The translations under genes and the position numbers were made by a program. Below, in pieces: positions 1 through 9,500 of a stretch of DNA of 60,158 bases (position 1 is the first letter of the stretch; the number at the start of each line of letters is the position of its first letter). The notes beneath the pieces are model-generated. The model had not been told where the DNA came from and did no database searches. It saw only the letters and a list, made by a program, of their open reading frames with translations. The stretch is from Strigomonas culicis. Lineage: Eukaryota; Euglenozoa; Kinetoplastea; Trypanosomatida; Trypanosomatidae. The stretch lies in contig AUXH01000038.1 of NCBI GenBank assembly GCA_000482145.1, positions 1-60,158 on the forward strand, given 5' to 3'.

Positions 1-2
1 GA

Positions 3-35
<33 letters not shown>
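1..35. repeat. (GA)n microsatellite
   Basis: About 13 uninterrupted AG dinucleotides flanked by GA-rich sequence at the window edge; on the transcribed strand this is a CT tract and could serve as a splice-acceptor pyrimidine run for the next gene to the left. Confidence 0.9.
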
Positions 36-36
<1 letters not shown>

Positions 37-92
37 TACTCGAAGCATGTAAAGCGTGTGTGAGAGTGAGAAGATATACAACTGCACACATT

Positions 93-109
93 ATAGAATA
101 CGATTCTAT
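93..109. repeat. Short inverted repeat (7-bp arms, 3-nt loop)
   Basis: Arms ATAGAAT and ATTCTAT flank ACG. It lies about 130 nt after the stop codon of the 413-aa gene, so it would fold in that mRNA's 3' UTR. The AT-rich arms make chance occurrence quite possible. Confidence 0.4.
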
Positions 110-237
110 GAATGAGGAGGAGTGAGTAGAAAAGAAAGCAAAGTCCTACTCCCTTTGTGTCTGTGTTTACCCTATGAAACTATTTTTGTTTTTACCATAT
201 TTTCTTCCTTTTTTCTTCTTCCCTGTTTGGTATAGCG

Positions 238-1479
238 TCAAACGAGAAGCGCCTCTTGCCCCCCGTCCAGTAGCGTGATGTAAGGGCAGAAGAAAAAGAG
301 CTTATCAGCCGACGTGGCCGCGCCGGTGGATGTTTCCGACAGCAAGAAGGGATGCTCCTGCTGCTGCGGTTGGTGGTGGTGGTGCTGCCCCCCATCGTCT
401 TCATAGAGAGGAAATGAAATGGCCTCCGTCGCATGGCACCACACGCGTTCCTTGTCGTGTGGTGAGAGGGTTCCGACAGGGTCGCTGTTGCTGTAGGACA
501 CATAGAGGTTCGCATGATCTGCCTTGTGCGGCTGCACCCACTTAAGACGGATGAGGGTCTCGTAATAGGAGGAGGGCGGGGCCGCTGCGCCGTCCCCGCG
601 CTGCGCCTGCCGCAGGACCAGCCCCTCGCGGTCATGCGCCGCGGACGGCGGCGGTGGTTCGAAGCTGAGCCGCCGCGCGAAGCGCTGGAGGTGCTCGCTC
701 CAGAGGTCAACCCCGCGGCGGTGCACGTCCAGCGACAGCGTGAAGGGCTCCTCCCAGATGAGCGGCGTGTCCAGCATGTGGTGCTTGTAGTGCTCGTAGG
801 CCGCGCGGTCGAGCGGGCGGCCGCCGTCCTTCGCGTGCGCGGCGGCCCCGCCGGGATGGTGATGGAACGGCGCGACGCTCAGCAACACATGCGGATCCTC
901 TTCCTTTCGGTCCGTCGCCGCGCCGGCCGCGTCGTGGCAGCAGCGGCTCGCCCGCAGGTAGAACACGGCCTCCCACTCGCGGTAGCTGGCGCCATCCGTG
1001 TTCACCCAGGGTGCGAACACCATCGCGGACACCGGGGCACCCTCCACCGCGGCGGCCGTTTCGATCTGCGAGGCTGCGGGGTCCTGGTCTGCTCTCTCGG
1101 AGGCCGGGGCCTGCCCGGACTGCACGAGGGCGCAGCGCGCGCTGAAGGTGTGGTGGCTGCGCCAGGTCGATACGTCATCCTTATGCTGCCCCTGCACCGC
1201 CGCGCCGCCAGGAGCGTGGTGACAGCACAGCTCCGTTCTGCCATCGGCGCTGTACAGGGTGCCGTTTTGCTTTTCCTTCCTTATGTAGTTGCAAGGCGCG
1301 TCGACGCCTGGTGCGCCGCGGAAGAAGGATAGGGCGTCTTGCTTCGACACTTTGGTAGTTGTATTTTTGATGTGAGTGGCGGTAGTGCCGTTGGGGGGAT
1401 TGTTGTGGGTGAAGTTGGAAAGTAGCTGACACGAGGCATGCATACCGTCCGATATGGCTTCAAACGCCCACGTGTACAT
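238..1479 (-). CDS. Hypothetical protein, 413 aa
   Basis: An intact ATG-to-TGA frame that I do not recognise. The first 50 or so residues are Asn/Thr-rich. The middle is rich in His, Ala and Gly, including a pair of His residues next to a Cys pair. The C-terminal third looks globular, with motifs such as RLKWVQPH and NLYVSYSNSDPVGTLSP and a hydrophobic end (LFFFCPYITLLDGG). A His/Gln-rich low-complexity patch sits near residues 370-380. No signal peptide or membrane span is obvious. The coding composition is GC-rich and stops abruptly at both ends, and a strong pyrimidine run with AG lies just upstream of the ATG, so I regard the gene as real. An internal Met at residue 13 is an alternative start. 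It is the last gene transcribed in the window. Function unknown. Confidence 0.8.
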   Translation of the reverse strand: MYTWAFEAISDGMHASCQLLSNFTHNNPPNGTTATHIKNTTTKVSKQDALSFFRGAPGVDAPCNYIRKEKQNGTLYSADGRTELCCHHAPGGAAVQGQHKDDVSTWRSHHTFSARCALVQSGQAPASERADQDPAASQIETAAAVEGAPVSAMVFAPWVNTDGASYREWEAVFYLRASRCCHDAAGAATDRKEEDPHVLLSVAPFHHHPGGAAAHAKDGGRPLDRAAYEHYKHHMLDTPLIWEEPFTLSLDVHRRGVDLWSEHLQRFARRLSFEPPPPSAAHDREGLVLRQAQRGDGAAAPPSSYYETLIRLKWVQPHKADHANLYVSYSNSDPVGTLSPHDKERVWCHATEAISFPLYEDDGGQHHHHQPQQQEHPFLLSETSTGAATSADKLFFFCPYITLLDGGQEALLV

Positions 1480-1492
1480 TTTTTTTTTTTTG

Positions 1493-1534
1493 CTGAAATC
1501 GATAAAAAAAAACTAAAGAAAGAGAAAAAAGAGG
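1493..1534 (-). other. Predicted spliced-leader acceptor of the 413-aa gene
   Basis: The transcribed strand has a CT-rich run ending in AG at 1513-1514, then a T run ending in a second AG at 1493-1494, 14 nt before the ATG. A 12-13 nt A run separates the second AG from the start. Confidence 0.55.
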
Positions 1535-2121
1535 TAATGTATGGACACACTGGCGCTTGCTTTAACTATCTATTAAAAAATAGATGTAATGTGCTTGGAA
1601 TGATTACCAAAGAAATCATAAAAGAAAAAAAAAAGACGAGAGCGTAGAGAGAAAAAAGAGATACTATTATACTTGCTATTGTTATGTTCAATAGATAAGT
1701 AAAACCTCATTTTTACATAAAACAGTTTTTACAGCAAAAAAAACAGCTGTGGAAACGGTGTTCGTATAACTCTTGTTGCAGCCGTGAAAAAAAAGAAGAA
1801 GACAACCGTGAATAATAAGAAATGGAAGCAAAATCACTATGAAGTAGTTTGCGTGTACAATTATATACTGGAAGCGTACATACATTTCTAATGAAGGACA
1901 TTATTTTTTTTAAAAAAACTGCAAATACAGTAGAAAGAAGTAACCTCAACAAAAACCTGTAACATGCATTCTAATGCTGAAAAACGAGAGCAACAACAAG
2001 TATCAGATAATTGACGTTGCACACCAGCAAATCTTTATGATCCCATTTCCACTAAACACAGAAGAAAGGGTGTAAAAAGATAGCATATAAAAAAAGTAAA
2101 TCACTTTTACGTGTGTGAGTA

Positions 2122-2313
2122 CTAACAATCATCGCTTTTTTTCGAGGGCGTAAGTTTTCCCCATCCCCTTTTATCATCATCAAGTAAAAGTATAGTTAAA
2201 GGCAAATCCATGCCGATAACAAGGCGCGCGCAGTGGTACCCCTTTCCCTTGACAGGTATGCTTCCACCCCCGCCAGGATGTACCCGTCGTATTATAACAA
2301 CACCCACCAACAT
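2122..2313 (-). CDS. Doubtful 63-codon ORF in a GC-richer spacer island
   Basis: An ATG-TAG frame beginning 34 nt after the LRR gene's stop codon. The product would start MLVGVVIIRR and contain a GGGG stretch. Third codon positions are only about 40 percent GC, unlike the strongly GC-biased genes on either side, and no AG lies between the upstream pyrimidine-rich stretch and the ATG. It is more likely structured 3' UTR or a non-coding RNA than a gene, but the local composition is unusual enough to record. Confidence 0.15.
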   Translation of the reverse strand: MLVGVVIIRRVHPGGGGSIPVKGKGYHCARLVIGMDLPLTILLLDDDKRGWGKLTPSKKSDDC

Positions 2314-2346
2314 TTAAAGAAGACGAAACAAAACTGACCACTCCAT

Positions 2347-4683
2347 CTACTTCTTATTCTCCTCACCCCTGGCACTGACGTCGACGCTCACCATATCGGG
2401 GTCCAGCTCCGCCAGCTCGTTGAACGAGGAGACGTCATCCGTGCCTTCGCCGCGACCGCCGCCTCGCAGCGCGTCCGACTCCAGCGAGGACGGCTGTGGC
2501 AGCGTGGCGGGCTTGCCAGTCGGACGGCGGCGGCGGCTCGTCAAGAGCATCGACGTGCTGTTCGGGTCCGAGCTGAAAAGGCGCTCGGAGCCGTCATCGT
2601 CGTCGTCGTCCATGTCGCTGCTGCCATTCAAGGCATCGCGGAAATCCGTGTTGTAGTCTCCCGAGGCCTGCCCCATGCGGCCCGCCGCGCTCGTGTCCAC
2701 GAGGTCGGGCGTCGAGCGGCTCGGCGTCTGGTTCCCACGCACGTCCTTGTGCGTGGTCGACGTGGCCGTGCGCTTGCCGCTGCCCGGCGCCTCCGCGGGC
2801 GGACGGCTGCCGCCGGCGGACACAGCTACGAGGTCACGGCGGGACTGGCCCACCGTGCCCTTCTGCGCCAGGACGTTCTCACGGTTTGCCTTGAGGAAGT
2901 TATCGAGCTTCACCTGCAACGCGTCGGACCCGGTGGAGGTGTAGGCAAACTCGTAGAGCGCGCAGCCGCCATAGCCGCCGGCGGGCGCGCTGCGCTGCTG
3001 GTGCTGCTGCCGCGACTCAAACAGCAAACACAGCTCCTCCACGTCACTCGTCGCGATGTTGACGCCAAGGCACAGGAGGCGCTGCAGAGTGCTGTTCTGG
3101 TAGAGGCCCATGATGACGGGCAGCAGTGGGTGCTCGCGCTGCTCTTTGGTCGGGATTTCCAGATACTCATCGCTGCCATCCGTCTTGGTGTTGAGATGGC
3201 TCATGGCCGTGCTCAGCGCACCGGAGCTGGAGCTGACGCCCGAGACCCGCTTTCGCGAGCTCGCGCGCAGCTCGGCCAGGTAGCGTGAGTGGGCGATAAG
3301 GCTGGACTGGAAGGAGATGTCCAGCACGAGGATCGAGCGGTTGCGGGGGACCACGACAGTGCCGATGAGCTCCAGCGAGCCCGCCCCGAGCTCGCACCCG
3401 CGCAGCGACACGTTCTGGACGGTCGAGGCGCGCGCGAGGCCCTCGACCAGCAGCCCCACCGCGCGGACGGAGAGCGGGAAGCGCAGCACAAGGGTCGAGA
3501 GCGACGTCGTTGGGGAGCGCAGCGCCGCCGCGAGGTCGCGCATCGGCTCCAGCAGCTGCTGCAGGTCTACGTTGCGCGCGTTTAGCGTGGAGACCGCGTT
3601 CGGCGCTGCGGCGGCCGCTGCGTCCGCGTGCTTCTTGAGGAACACCGTCGCGGCGAGCCCCCCTGTGTCGCTCGGCTTGGTCGTGTAGCACTCCTGTAGG
3701 TAGAGCTCCTCGAGCGCGCTGTTCCCGACTACGTGCGTCGCGAAGTAGGAAAGCCCCTGCGGCGCAAAGCCGGTCTTATTGTAGTAGTCTCCCGTGCCCT
3801 TGAGTACGAAGGACCGGAGGCTGCCCTGCGGCTGCACGAGGTAGCGCACCACCTGCTCCACCGTTGGCTGCGAGAGCAGCTCGCCCTCCTCGTCCTCCAC
3901 CAGGTCCAGCTTGCCCCGGCCCACCTCAAGCCGCTTCAGGCGCTGGAAGTAAGGCAGCCCGATGCAGAGGAGCCCAATGCCGGCCGACCCAATGTAGTTG
4001 TCCGTCAGCACCAGCAGCTCCAGCGCGCACGGCTCCGTCTCGCTGTGGGGCCTCACCGCCTGGTACTGCTGTATCGCGTACACAAGTTCGCTGATGCCGC
4101 TGTCCGTAAGCAGGTTGCCGGAGAGAAAGACGTGCTTGATGAGGCACGTGTCACGCAGCAGCCCCGGCAGGAGCGCGAGGAGGCCCTTGTCGCCCATCTT
4201 CAGCGCGCGCAGGTCGAGGGTGTCCACCGCCACGTGCGACATGCGGTTTTTCTTCAGCCGCAGGGTTGACGCCGGCGACAGCGACGACGCCGGTGCCGAT
4301 GCGCTCCTCACTTTTCTCAACATGGTGCTCTCCGTCTTCATGACGCTATTATATTCAATCAGGAAGTTCGAGATGGCCTCCGCGACGTGGATGCCTATGT
4401 TTGGCATGGAAAGGTACTGCCGCCGCCACTTGGCCGTCGGCACGACCGTGGTCGCGGCGCTGCCAGCGGCACCATCCGCGCCCTTCATCGACTCCTTGTT
4501 GTATACGGCGTCCATGAGTGCCTTTATCGCTCGCTCGCGCGCGCGGGCCCGCGTCTCTTCGACGACGGCGCTGTCCACGGGCGTGCTCGCAGCGGTGCTA
4601 TCGGCGGGACGCAGATTGGGGAGCTTTCGCGCCACCCCCGCCGAGGAAGGATCGCTGTCTCCGCTCCCACAACACGCACCCAT
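2347..4683 (-). CDS. Leucine-rich-repeat protein with dual-acylation N-terminus, 778 aa
   Basis: A likely membrane-tethered leucine-rich-repeat protein. The frame is open further upstream to 4839, but those 52 codons read through a pyrimidine run and AG acceptor, so I start at the Met of MGACCGSGD. That N-terminus matches the N-myristoylation pattern (Gly2, small residue at position 6) with adjacent Cys4 and Cys5 as palmitoylation candidates. Irregular RNI-like leucine-rich repeats run from about residue 150 to 560 (for example LDLRALKMGDKG, LELLVLTDNYIG, LEELYLQECY, VSLRGCELG). The C-terminal 200 residues are polar and disordered with an Asp run near residue 690. Family knowledge suggests protein-protein interaction at a membrane such as plasma or flagellar membrane; the partner is unknown. 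Membrane attachment is inferred from the motif only. Confidence 0.8.
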   Translation of the reverse strand: MGACCGSGDSDPSSAGVARKLPNLRPADSTAASTPVDSAVVEETRARARERAIKALMDAVYNKESMKGADGAAGSAATTVVPTAKWRRQYLSMPNIGIHVAEAISNFLIEYNSVMKTESTMLRKVRSASAPASSLSPASTLRLKKNRMSHVAVDTLDLRALKMGDKGLLALLPGLLRDTCLIKHVFLSGNLLTDSGISELVYAIQQYQAVRPHSETEPCALELLVLTDNYIGSAGIGLLCIGLPYFQRLKRLEVGRGKLDLVEDEEGELLSQPTVEQVVRYLVQPQGSLRSFVLKGTGDYYNKTGFAPQGLSYFATHVVGNSALEELYLQECYTTKPSDTGGLAATVFLKKHADAAAAAAPNAVSTLNARNVDLQQLLEPMRDLAAALRSPTTSLSTLVLRFPLSVRAVGLLVEGLARASTVQNVSLRGCELGAGSLELIGTVVVPRNRSILVLDISFQSSLIAHSRYLAELRASSRKRVSGVSSSSGALSTAMSHLNTKTDGSDEYLEIPTKEQREHPLLPVIMGLYQNSTLQRLLCLGVNIATSDVEELCLLFESRQQHQQRSAPAGGYGGCALYEFAYTSTGSDALQVKLDNFLKANRENVLAQKGTVGQSRRDLVAVSAGGSRPPAEAPGSGKRTATSTTHKDVRGNQTPSRSTPDLVDTSAAGRMGQASGDYNTDFRDALNGSSDMDDDDDDGSERLFSSDPNSTSMLLTSRRRRPTGKPATLPQPSSLESDALRGGGRGEGTDDVSSFNELAELDPDMVSVDVSARGEENKK

Positions 4684-5233
4684 CGTGTTTTTTTCGTTTC
4701 TGTTCGTCTCTTCAGTGCTGATAGAGTCGACTAGTGGTGCCAAAAGAAACACTAAAACAAGAAAAAGAAACGGTCGAAACCCGTTAAGGAGTATATGTTC
4801 TCTTTTGTTTCTGATATGTAAAAAGGAAAAAAAATACAAAAAAACTGTTACAATTCCCAGTTTATCCCTTTACTAAAACAAAAGCAACGACAACAACAAC
4901 AGAGCAGTGAAGACGGAGGAGCAAAACAATCACAATACATAGATATATATGATAACCATTGATACAAAAAGTTAGAATGCACTACATATGTCCCATAAGG
5001 ATCCAATACTCGTTTCCTTTTCCCCCTTTCTCCCTTTAAAGCAACATAAGTGCAATAATGATAATATACTGAAAACTGAAGTGTTAAGAACATATTCATG
5101 TGTGCATCTCTATGTGTGTGGGGTTTCTCCCCCTTTTCTGCACCACCGCGAAACGGTTCCCAACTAACAGCAAATGATAAAGGCAACACCAGCTGTGACC
5201 CAGATCCTTCTCCCCCCCCCTCCTGCGCTCTTT
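4684..5233. other. Intergenic region, 550 bp
   Basis: 3' UTR of the OsmC-like gene followed by the 5' UTR of the LRR gene. AT-rich with many A runs and no gene. The part nearest the OsmC-like stop is more GC-rich and pyrimidine-rich on the plus strand. Confidence 0.6.
4752..4769 (-). other. Predicted spliced-leader acceptor of the LRR gene
   Basis: On the transcribed strand a TTTCTTTTTCTTGTTTT run ends in AG at 4752-4753, about 70 nt before the MGACC start. This places the upstream in-frame extension outside the mature mRNA. Confidence 0.65.
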
Positions 5234-5831
5234 CTACTCTGGCTTTGTCTTTTCTGTCGTCGCGCGGTCTGCCTCCGCCGGCGCGGCCGGCGCCTGGCCG
5301 CGGCGGCTGCCTGGCATGCCAGCCGGCACCGCCGTTTCCGCCTCGCGCGCCGCACGCGCCACGCCGGGGAGGTGGAAGTCGTCCGCCACCACGCGGTCCC
5401 GCTGCTGGTGACGTGTGAAGCTGCTGCTGCTGCGGCCGATGGGCACCTCGCTGCCCGTGCGTCGCCACTCCACCGTCATGCGGTTGGCCACCGGGCAGCT
5501 CCTCTCGACGCGGGTGGCGAACGCGAAGAGCTCCTCCTCGGACACCCCCGGGGCGTCGATGTAGCCGACGACAATGGACTCTTTTTCCGTCGCGGCGGCC
5601 TGCGTGCGCTGCTGAACCGCCTCGAGCACCATCGTCACATTCTTCACGTCGATGTCCATGTCGACGGCGATCTCCGCGGCGTGCGAGGCGGTGCAGTGCT
5701 GGAGAAGGGCCATGACCCCCGCCTGGGTGGATGTGGCGGCCTGCAGTGCGGCCTGGGCCTCCGCCAGGGCCGCCCGCACGCGCGCCGAGAGCGAAGAGGC
5801 GCCAGTAATCTGCTGATCGCTGGCTGCCGCT

Positions 5832-5863
<32 letters not shown>

Positions 5864-6058
5864 TTGCTGGAGAATGGTGCGATACGCTTCCTTGTGCTTC
5901 TTGCGCTTCTCCCGCAGCTCCGTGCTTTCGTACGGGTTGTCCCCTTTTAAGAAGTCAACATAGTTTTTGCTGTGGAAGCCCATATAGCTCTTCAGCTTTT
6001 GCAATTCCTCCGTGATTACGGAGAGGACCGAGTATGAAACGGCTGTTCGTCGCATCAT
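5234..6058 (-). CDS. OsmC/Ohr half-domain protein with polyglutamine tract, 274 aa
   Basis: Residues about 113-200 match the C-terminal half of the OsmC/Ohr fold: a helix ending MALLQHCTASHA (first Cys, about residue 122), a strand region, then the helix with RVERSCPVANRM (second Cys, about 188). The 66-residue spacing agrees with the peroxidatic and resolving cysteines of bacterial OsmC/Ohr, which reduce organic hydroperoxides. The N-terminal beta half of the domain, which supplies the catalytic Arg in Ohr, is not visible; its place is taken by a charged helical segment, 13 Gln residues and an Ala-rich helix. The tail is low-complexity. The frame extends up to 6223, but AG at 6130-6131 follows a long pyrimidine run, so the start is the Met-Met at 6053-6058. 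Peroxidase activity is uncertain without the missing half. Confidence 0.65.
5831..5869 (-). repeat. Mixed CAG/CAA polyglutamine tract, 13 codons
   Basis: Encodes Gln 64-76 of the OsmC-like protein. CAA and CAG are interspersed, so it is not a pure triplet microsatellite. Confidence 0.95.
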
Positions 6059-6519
6059 GCTGTCCCTCTTGTCTATTTCAACGACTGACGCGTTTCCAAT
6101 ATGTAAATATAAGTGCTGTTCGGAGCCCACTATCATTGCAATCAACACACGCACCCACAGATCGAGAAAAAAAAAGAAACAGAAGACGAAGACGAAGATA
6201 AAAAAAAAAAGGAGAAAACCCAAAAGTATGAGAGTGATGCGCAGTTACCATTCATATCGAGCATACGAAAGATCAAATGTACCTATAAATGTAAATAAAT
6301 CATTTTGTCAAAGAAATAAAAGAACAACAACCAATTGTAAATGAGTACAAGCAAGCGTAGTGGGATGATAATCAATAGACACTAGGAAAGAAAAAAAAAG
6401 GTACAACAACAATCATATAAATTCCTTTGTTCATTCTGTCCCACAATATAATAATATAGTAATATACATCATTCTACATTTTTTTAAAATACATATGTTT
6501 TTCTTTCTTCTTCTCCTAT
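6059..6519. other. Intergenic region, 461 bp
   Basis: Left part is the 5' UTR and acceptor region of the OsmC-like gene; the rest is the 3' UTR of the 1875-aa gene. AT-rich with A/T runs and no gene or structured element that I can support. Confidence 0.6.
6130..6220 (-). other. Predicted spliced-leader acceptor of the OsmC-like gene
   Basis: A long pyrimidine tract (plus-strand 6164-6220 is almost entirely A and G) is followed by the first AG at 6130-6131. No ATG lies between this AG and the Met-Met start about 72 nt downstream. Confidence 0.6.
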
Positions 6520-9500
6520 TCACATCTTTTCAGGCCGCATAATAGCAGCGGAGTAGACGACGCGACGACTCGCACCAGTCGTTATGGCATCCTTATTATT
6601 ATTATTATTATTACGAGTGTTTTCAGCCTGATGGAAAGAGCGGATGTAATAAGGATTCGACGAAGCATTCTTTTCGGAGCTGTGATTATTGTTATAGTTT
6701 GGTCTGTTAATGCTTGTTAGTTTCGACGCCTGTGGATCGGGAAAGGTTAAATCTGCCGCCACCGTTCTTCTGGAAGCGAAAAACGGGAGTCGTTCATTCT
6801 TCTCACTACTGCTCTGATCATTAGCAGCAGCAGTAATGGTAGGAGCAGTATCCATCTTATTCTTTTGATGGGAAGCATGGTTCACCGTAGCCGCGAATTG
6901 AAGCGCAGAGGGGACCACCGACGCCGTGATGTTCAGTGACGGCTGAGCCGTTCCCAAATACCGTTGTCGGATGCTCTGCAGGCTCCGCAGCGTACCAGCA
7001 GAATCCTTCTGTTTACTGTCGTGCCTACGAAGATCATTTTCGGTGAGCGACATGCAGACGTCGTAGCGTCCAACAAGATCGTAGATGATGTCGGCGAGTG
7101 ACTCCCCGGCACTGTCGCGGTTCGTGGTATCGCTGTCCCACAGCGTGTTCATCGTTGCCTTGCCCTCACCGGCGGTGCTACCCGTCATCCGCTTCTTCTT
7201 GTCGACTTGGTCACCCCGCAAGATGCCCTTTTCATGCAGCGCGGCGAGCAGCTCTCGCACCGCCTCCACCTCCTCCTCTTCCCGCTGCCGCTCCGCGTCG
7301 TCGTCGGCGTGGGTGTCACCGCCGCGGTCGGTCGTGGGGCGGCTGTAAGCGTCGAGGTACTCCATGATGCGAACCGTGTTGGCCTCGCCGCTGTGCGTGG
7401 CACGCGGCTGCTCCTCCTCACCGGTACGGTCCGTGGCGTCCGTCTTCACCGACCCGCGGTGCGCTGTGCCGACCGGCACCTCGCTGACACTGGGGGAGGT
7501 CAGGTAGTAGAGCAGCTCGCGCAGCTCCTTGCGCGTCATGGCCTCCAGCTGCCTGTTGTACGCGTTAGCCTCGCCGCTGCTGCCGGTGGGGATGAGAAAG
7601 AAGCTCGTGCGCTGCGCGTCCGCGACGGACCGCTCCTGCCGTCGGTACAGCTGCAGCAACTCGTCCTGCACCGTCAGCAGCAGACGGTTCTGCTCCTTCA
7701 GCACCGTTTCATTCTTGCTCAAGAAGGCATCCATATAGGCTCGCTCATCCAAGTAGCGCTCGACCTGCTGCGCGTTGGTGCCGTGGAAGAGCGGACGACT
7801 GACGCCGGTCTCCTCATCGCTGCGGACCTTCATGTGGACAAAGCGCTTCTCGCTCTCCTCCACGAGCTGCCGCAGGTTGGCCTCGTTCGCCTTGCGCATC
7901 GTGCGAAGCGTGACGCGCACCTCGTTCATGAACACGTTCAGCCGGTTCGTGAGCCGCTCCGTCACCCGCGCCACGTCGGGGTGCAGTGGCTTCTGGGCGT
8001 CGCGGTCCGCCGCGGCGGGCGGCAGCTCCATGCCGTGCAGCGAGGGCACCGCGGTCGAACTGGTGTCGTTCATCGCGGGCGAGGCTAACAGAGCGAACAA
8101 CGCGTCGTCGCTGTCCTCGCCGGTGCCCAGCATCGGCCGCGCGCTGCGCTTCGCCTCCTCCTTGCCAGTCGTCAAGAGCTTATGCGCGTTAGAGAGGATG
8201 AACTCATTTTGCGCGTTGACCTTTACCTTGTAGTAGTTCAGTTTATCGCCGCTCACGGCAAAGATACTCTGTATGGTGTTTTGGAGCATATCGAACGTCT
8301 TGGACAGCACATCCGCATCCTCCTTCTGCTTCAGCAAGAGTACCTGCGGGGACTCTCGTTTCCCCGATGTGGTCGGGTCGGTGAGATCGCCGACGCTCGC
8401 CTTGTAGCGCTGCAAACTAGTTCGAACCGCTTGAAGCTTCTCCACGTTCTCCTTCTGTCCGTTCAGCACAATGTTCTGGTACTCGGCCGACATGGTGGTC
8501 GGGTTGTCCTGCTCATCCAAGCTCATCATGTTCGACAGGCTGTTCGCGTCTCGCTGGCTGCGATAGTTTTGATTGTCCGCCTGATACATTTGCCGTTCAT
8601 TTTCATACAGGGAGTCCATAGCATTTTGTACCTTGTCCAGCAGCGCGTGGTAGGCCGACCGCTCCGCCTGCAGCATTCCCCACAGCTGCGCCTTCTCCGC
8701 CGCGTGGCGCTCCTGCGCGGCCTTGCCCTGCGCCTTCAGCTGGCGTATCGTGAGCGTGTCGGCGAGCTGCTGCAGCGCCTGACGGCCCGTGTGGCACTCC
8801 GCGATGTACGCCTCCCGCGCGCCTGCTTCGTCCCTGAGCAGTTTGACCACGTTGCGGCGAAAGGCGTGCTCCTGCTCCCGCTCCTCGTCCCGCGCGAGCT
8901 GCAGCGCGCTGTCCTCGCGCGGCTCGGCGGCGTGCGGCTTCGCCGTCGCCGTGTTGCCCTTTTTGTTCTTCTGCTTTGCACCCGCGTTCTTCTTGGACCC
9001 CCCCGCCGCCGGCGGCTTGGCCTGCGTACTCGCACGCGCGCTGCCGCGCGCCGACTTCTTGAGCTTCGACTTGGCAAGCATGGGGAGGGCCGTCTTGGGC
9101 GGCGCCTTCTCCCGCGCCTCGGAGCGGCGGCGGCTGGCGTCGCGCGCGTCGGTCGCCCGGTGCGGGCTCGCCTCCGCGCGTGGGCGGTCGTTGCGCGTCA
9201 GGAAGTCCATGGCAAACACGTTGGAGGAGGGGCTGACGGTGAGGCGGTGGTGAGAGGCGTAGTCATCGTCGGTCAGGACCCCGGCCGGGACCTCACAGCT
9301 GAATAAGGTCGAGGCGGGGAGGTTCCCGTTGTCGTGCGCCTCGGTGGAGAGAGGCGCCAATTCGAGCGGCTCCACGCTCCGCCTTTTCTTGTGCCCCGCG
9401 CTGCCGGGCGTGCCCGCCGCCGGGTCGGGGAGGGCGGGCAACGCGACCCCCGTGCTCGTGGGAGGCAGGGGCCCGGCGCCGTCGCCGCCCTCGGCACAGC

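Larger units (their letters stand above)
1..237. other. Intergenic, probable 3' UTR of the 413-aa gene
   Basis: AT-rich non-coding sequence beginning with a GA microsatellite and containing a small inverted repeat at 93-109. No gene seen. Confidence 0.6.
1480..2346. other. Intergenic region, 867 bp
   Basis: Between the LRR gene (stop at 2347) and the 413-aa gene. Mostly AT-rich with A/T runs, but about 2120-2313 is clearly richer in GC than any other spacer here and holds a 63-codon open frame (listed separately). The right part is the LRR gene's 3' UTR; the left end is the acceptor region of the 413-aa gene. Confidence 0.7.

Noticed and set aside
1568..1585. ATCTATT/AATAGAT inverted repeat
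   Set aside because: Almost purely A/T with an A loop in a poly(A)-rich spacer; readily expected by chance.
2140..2320. C/D-box-like ATGATGA in the GC-richer spacer island
   Set aside because: No CTGA D box was found at a suitable distance, so a snoRNA call is not supported.
6059..6223. Hydrophobic Phe/Val/Leu N-terminus on the OsmC-like frame, resembling a signal anchor
   Set aside because: It is the pyrimidine tract translated; the first AG after it lies downstream, so it is not in the mature mRNA.
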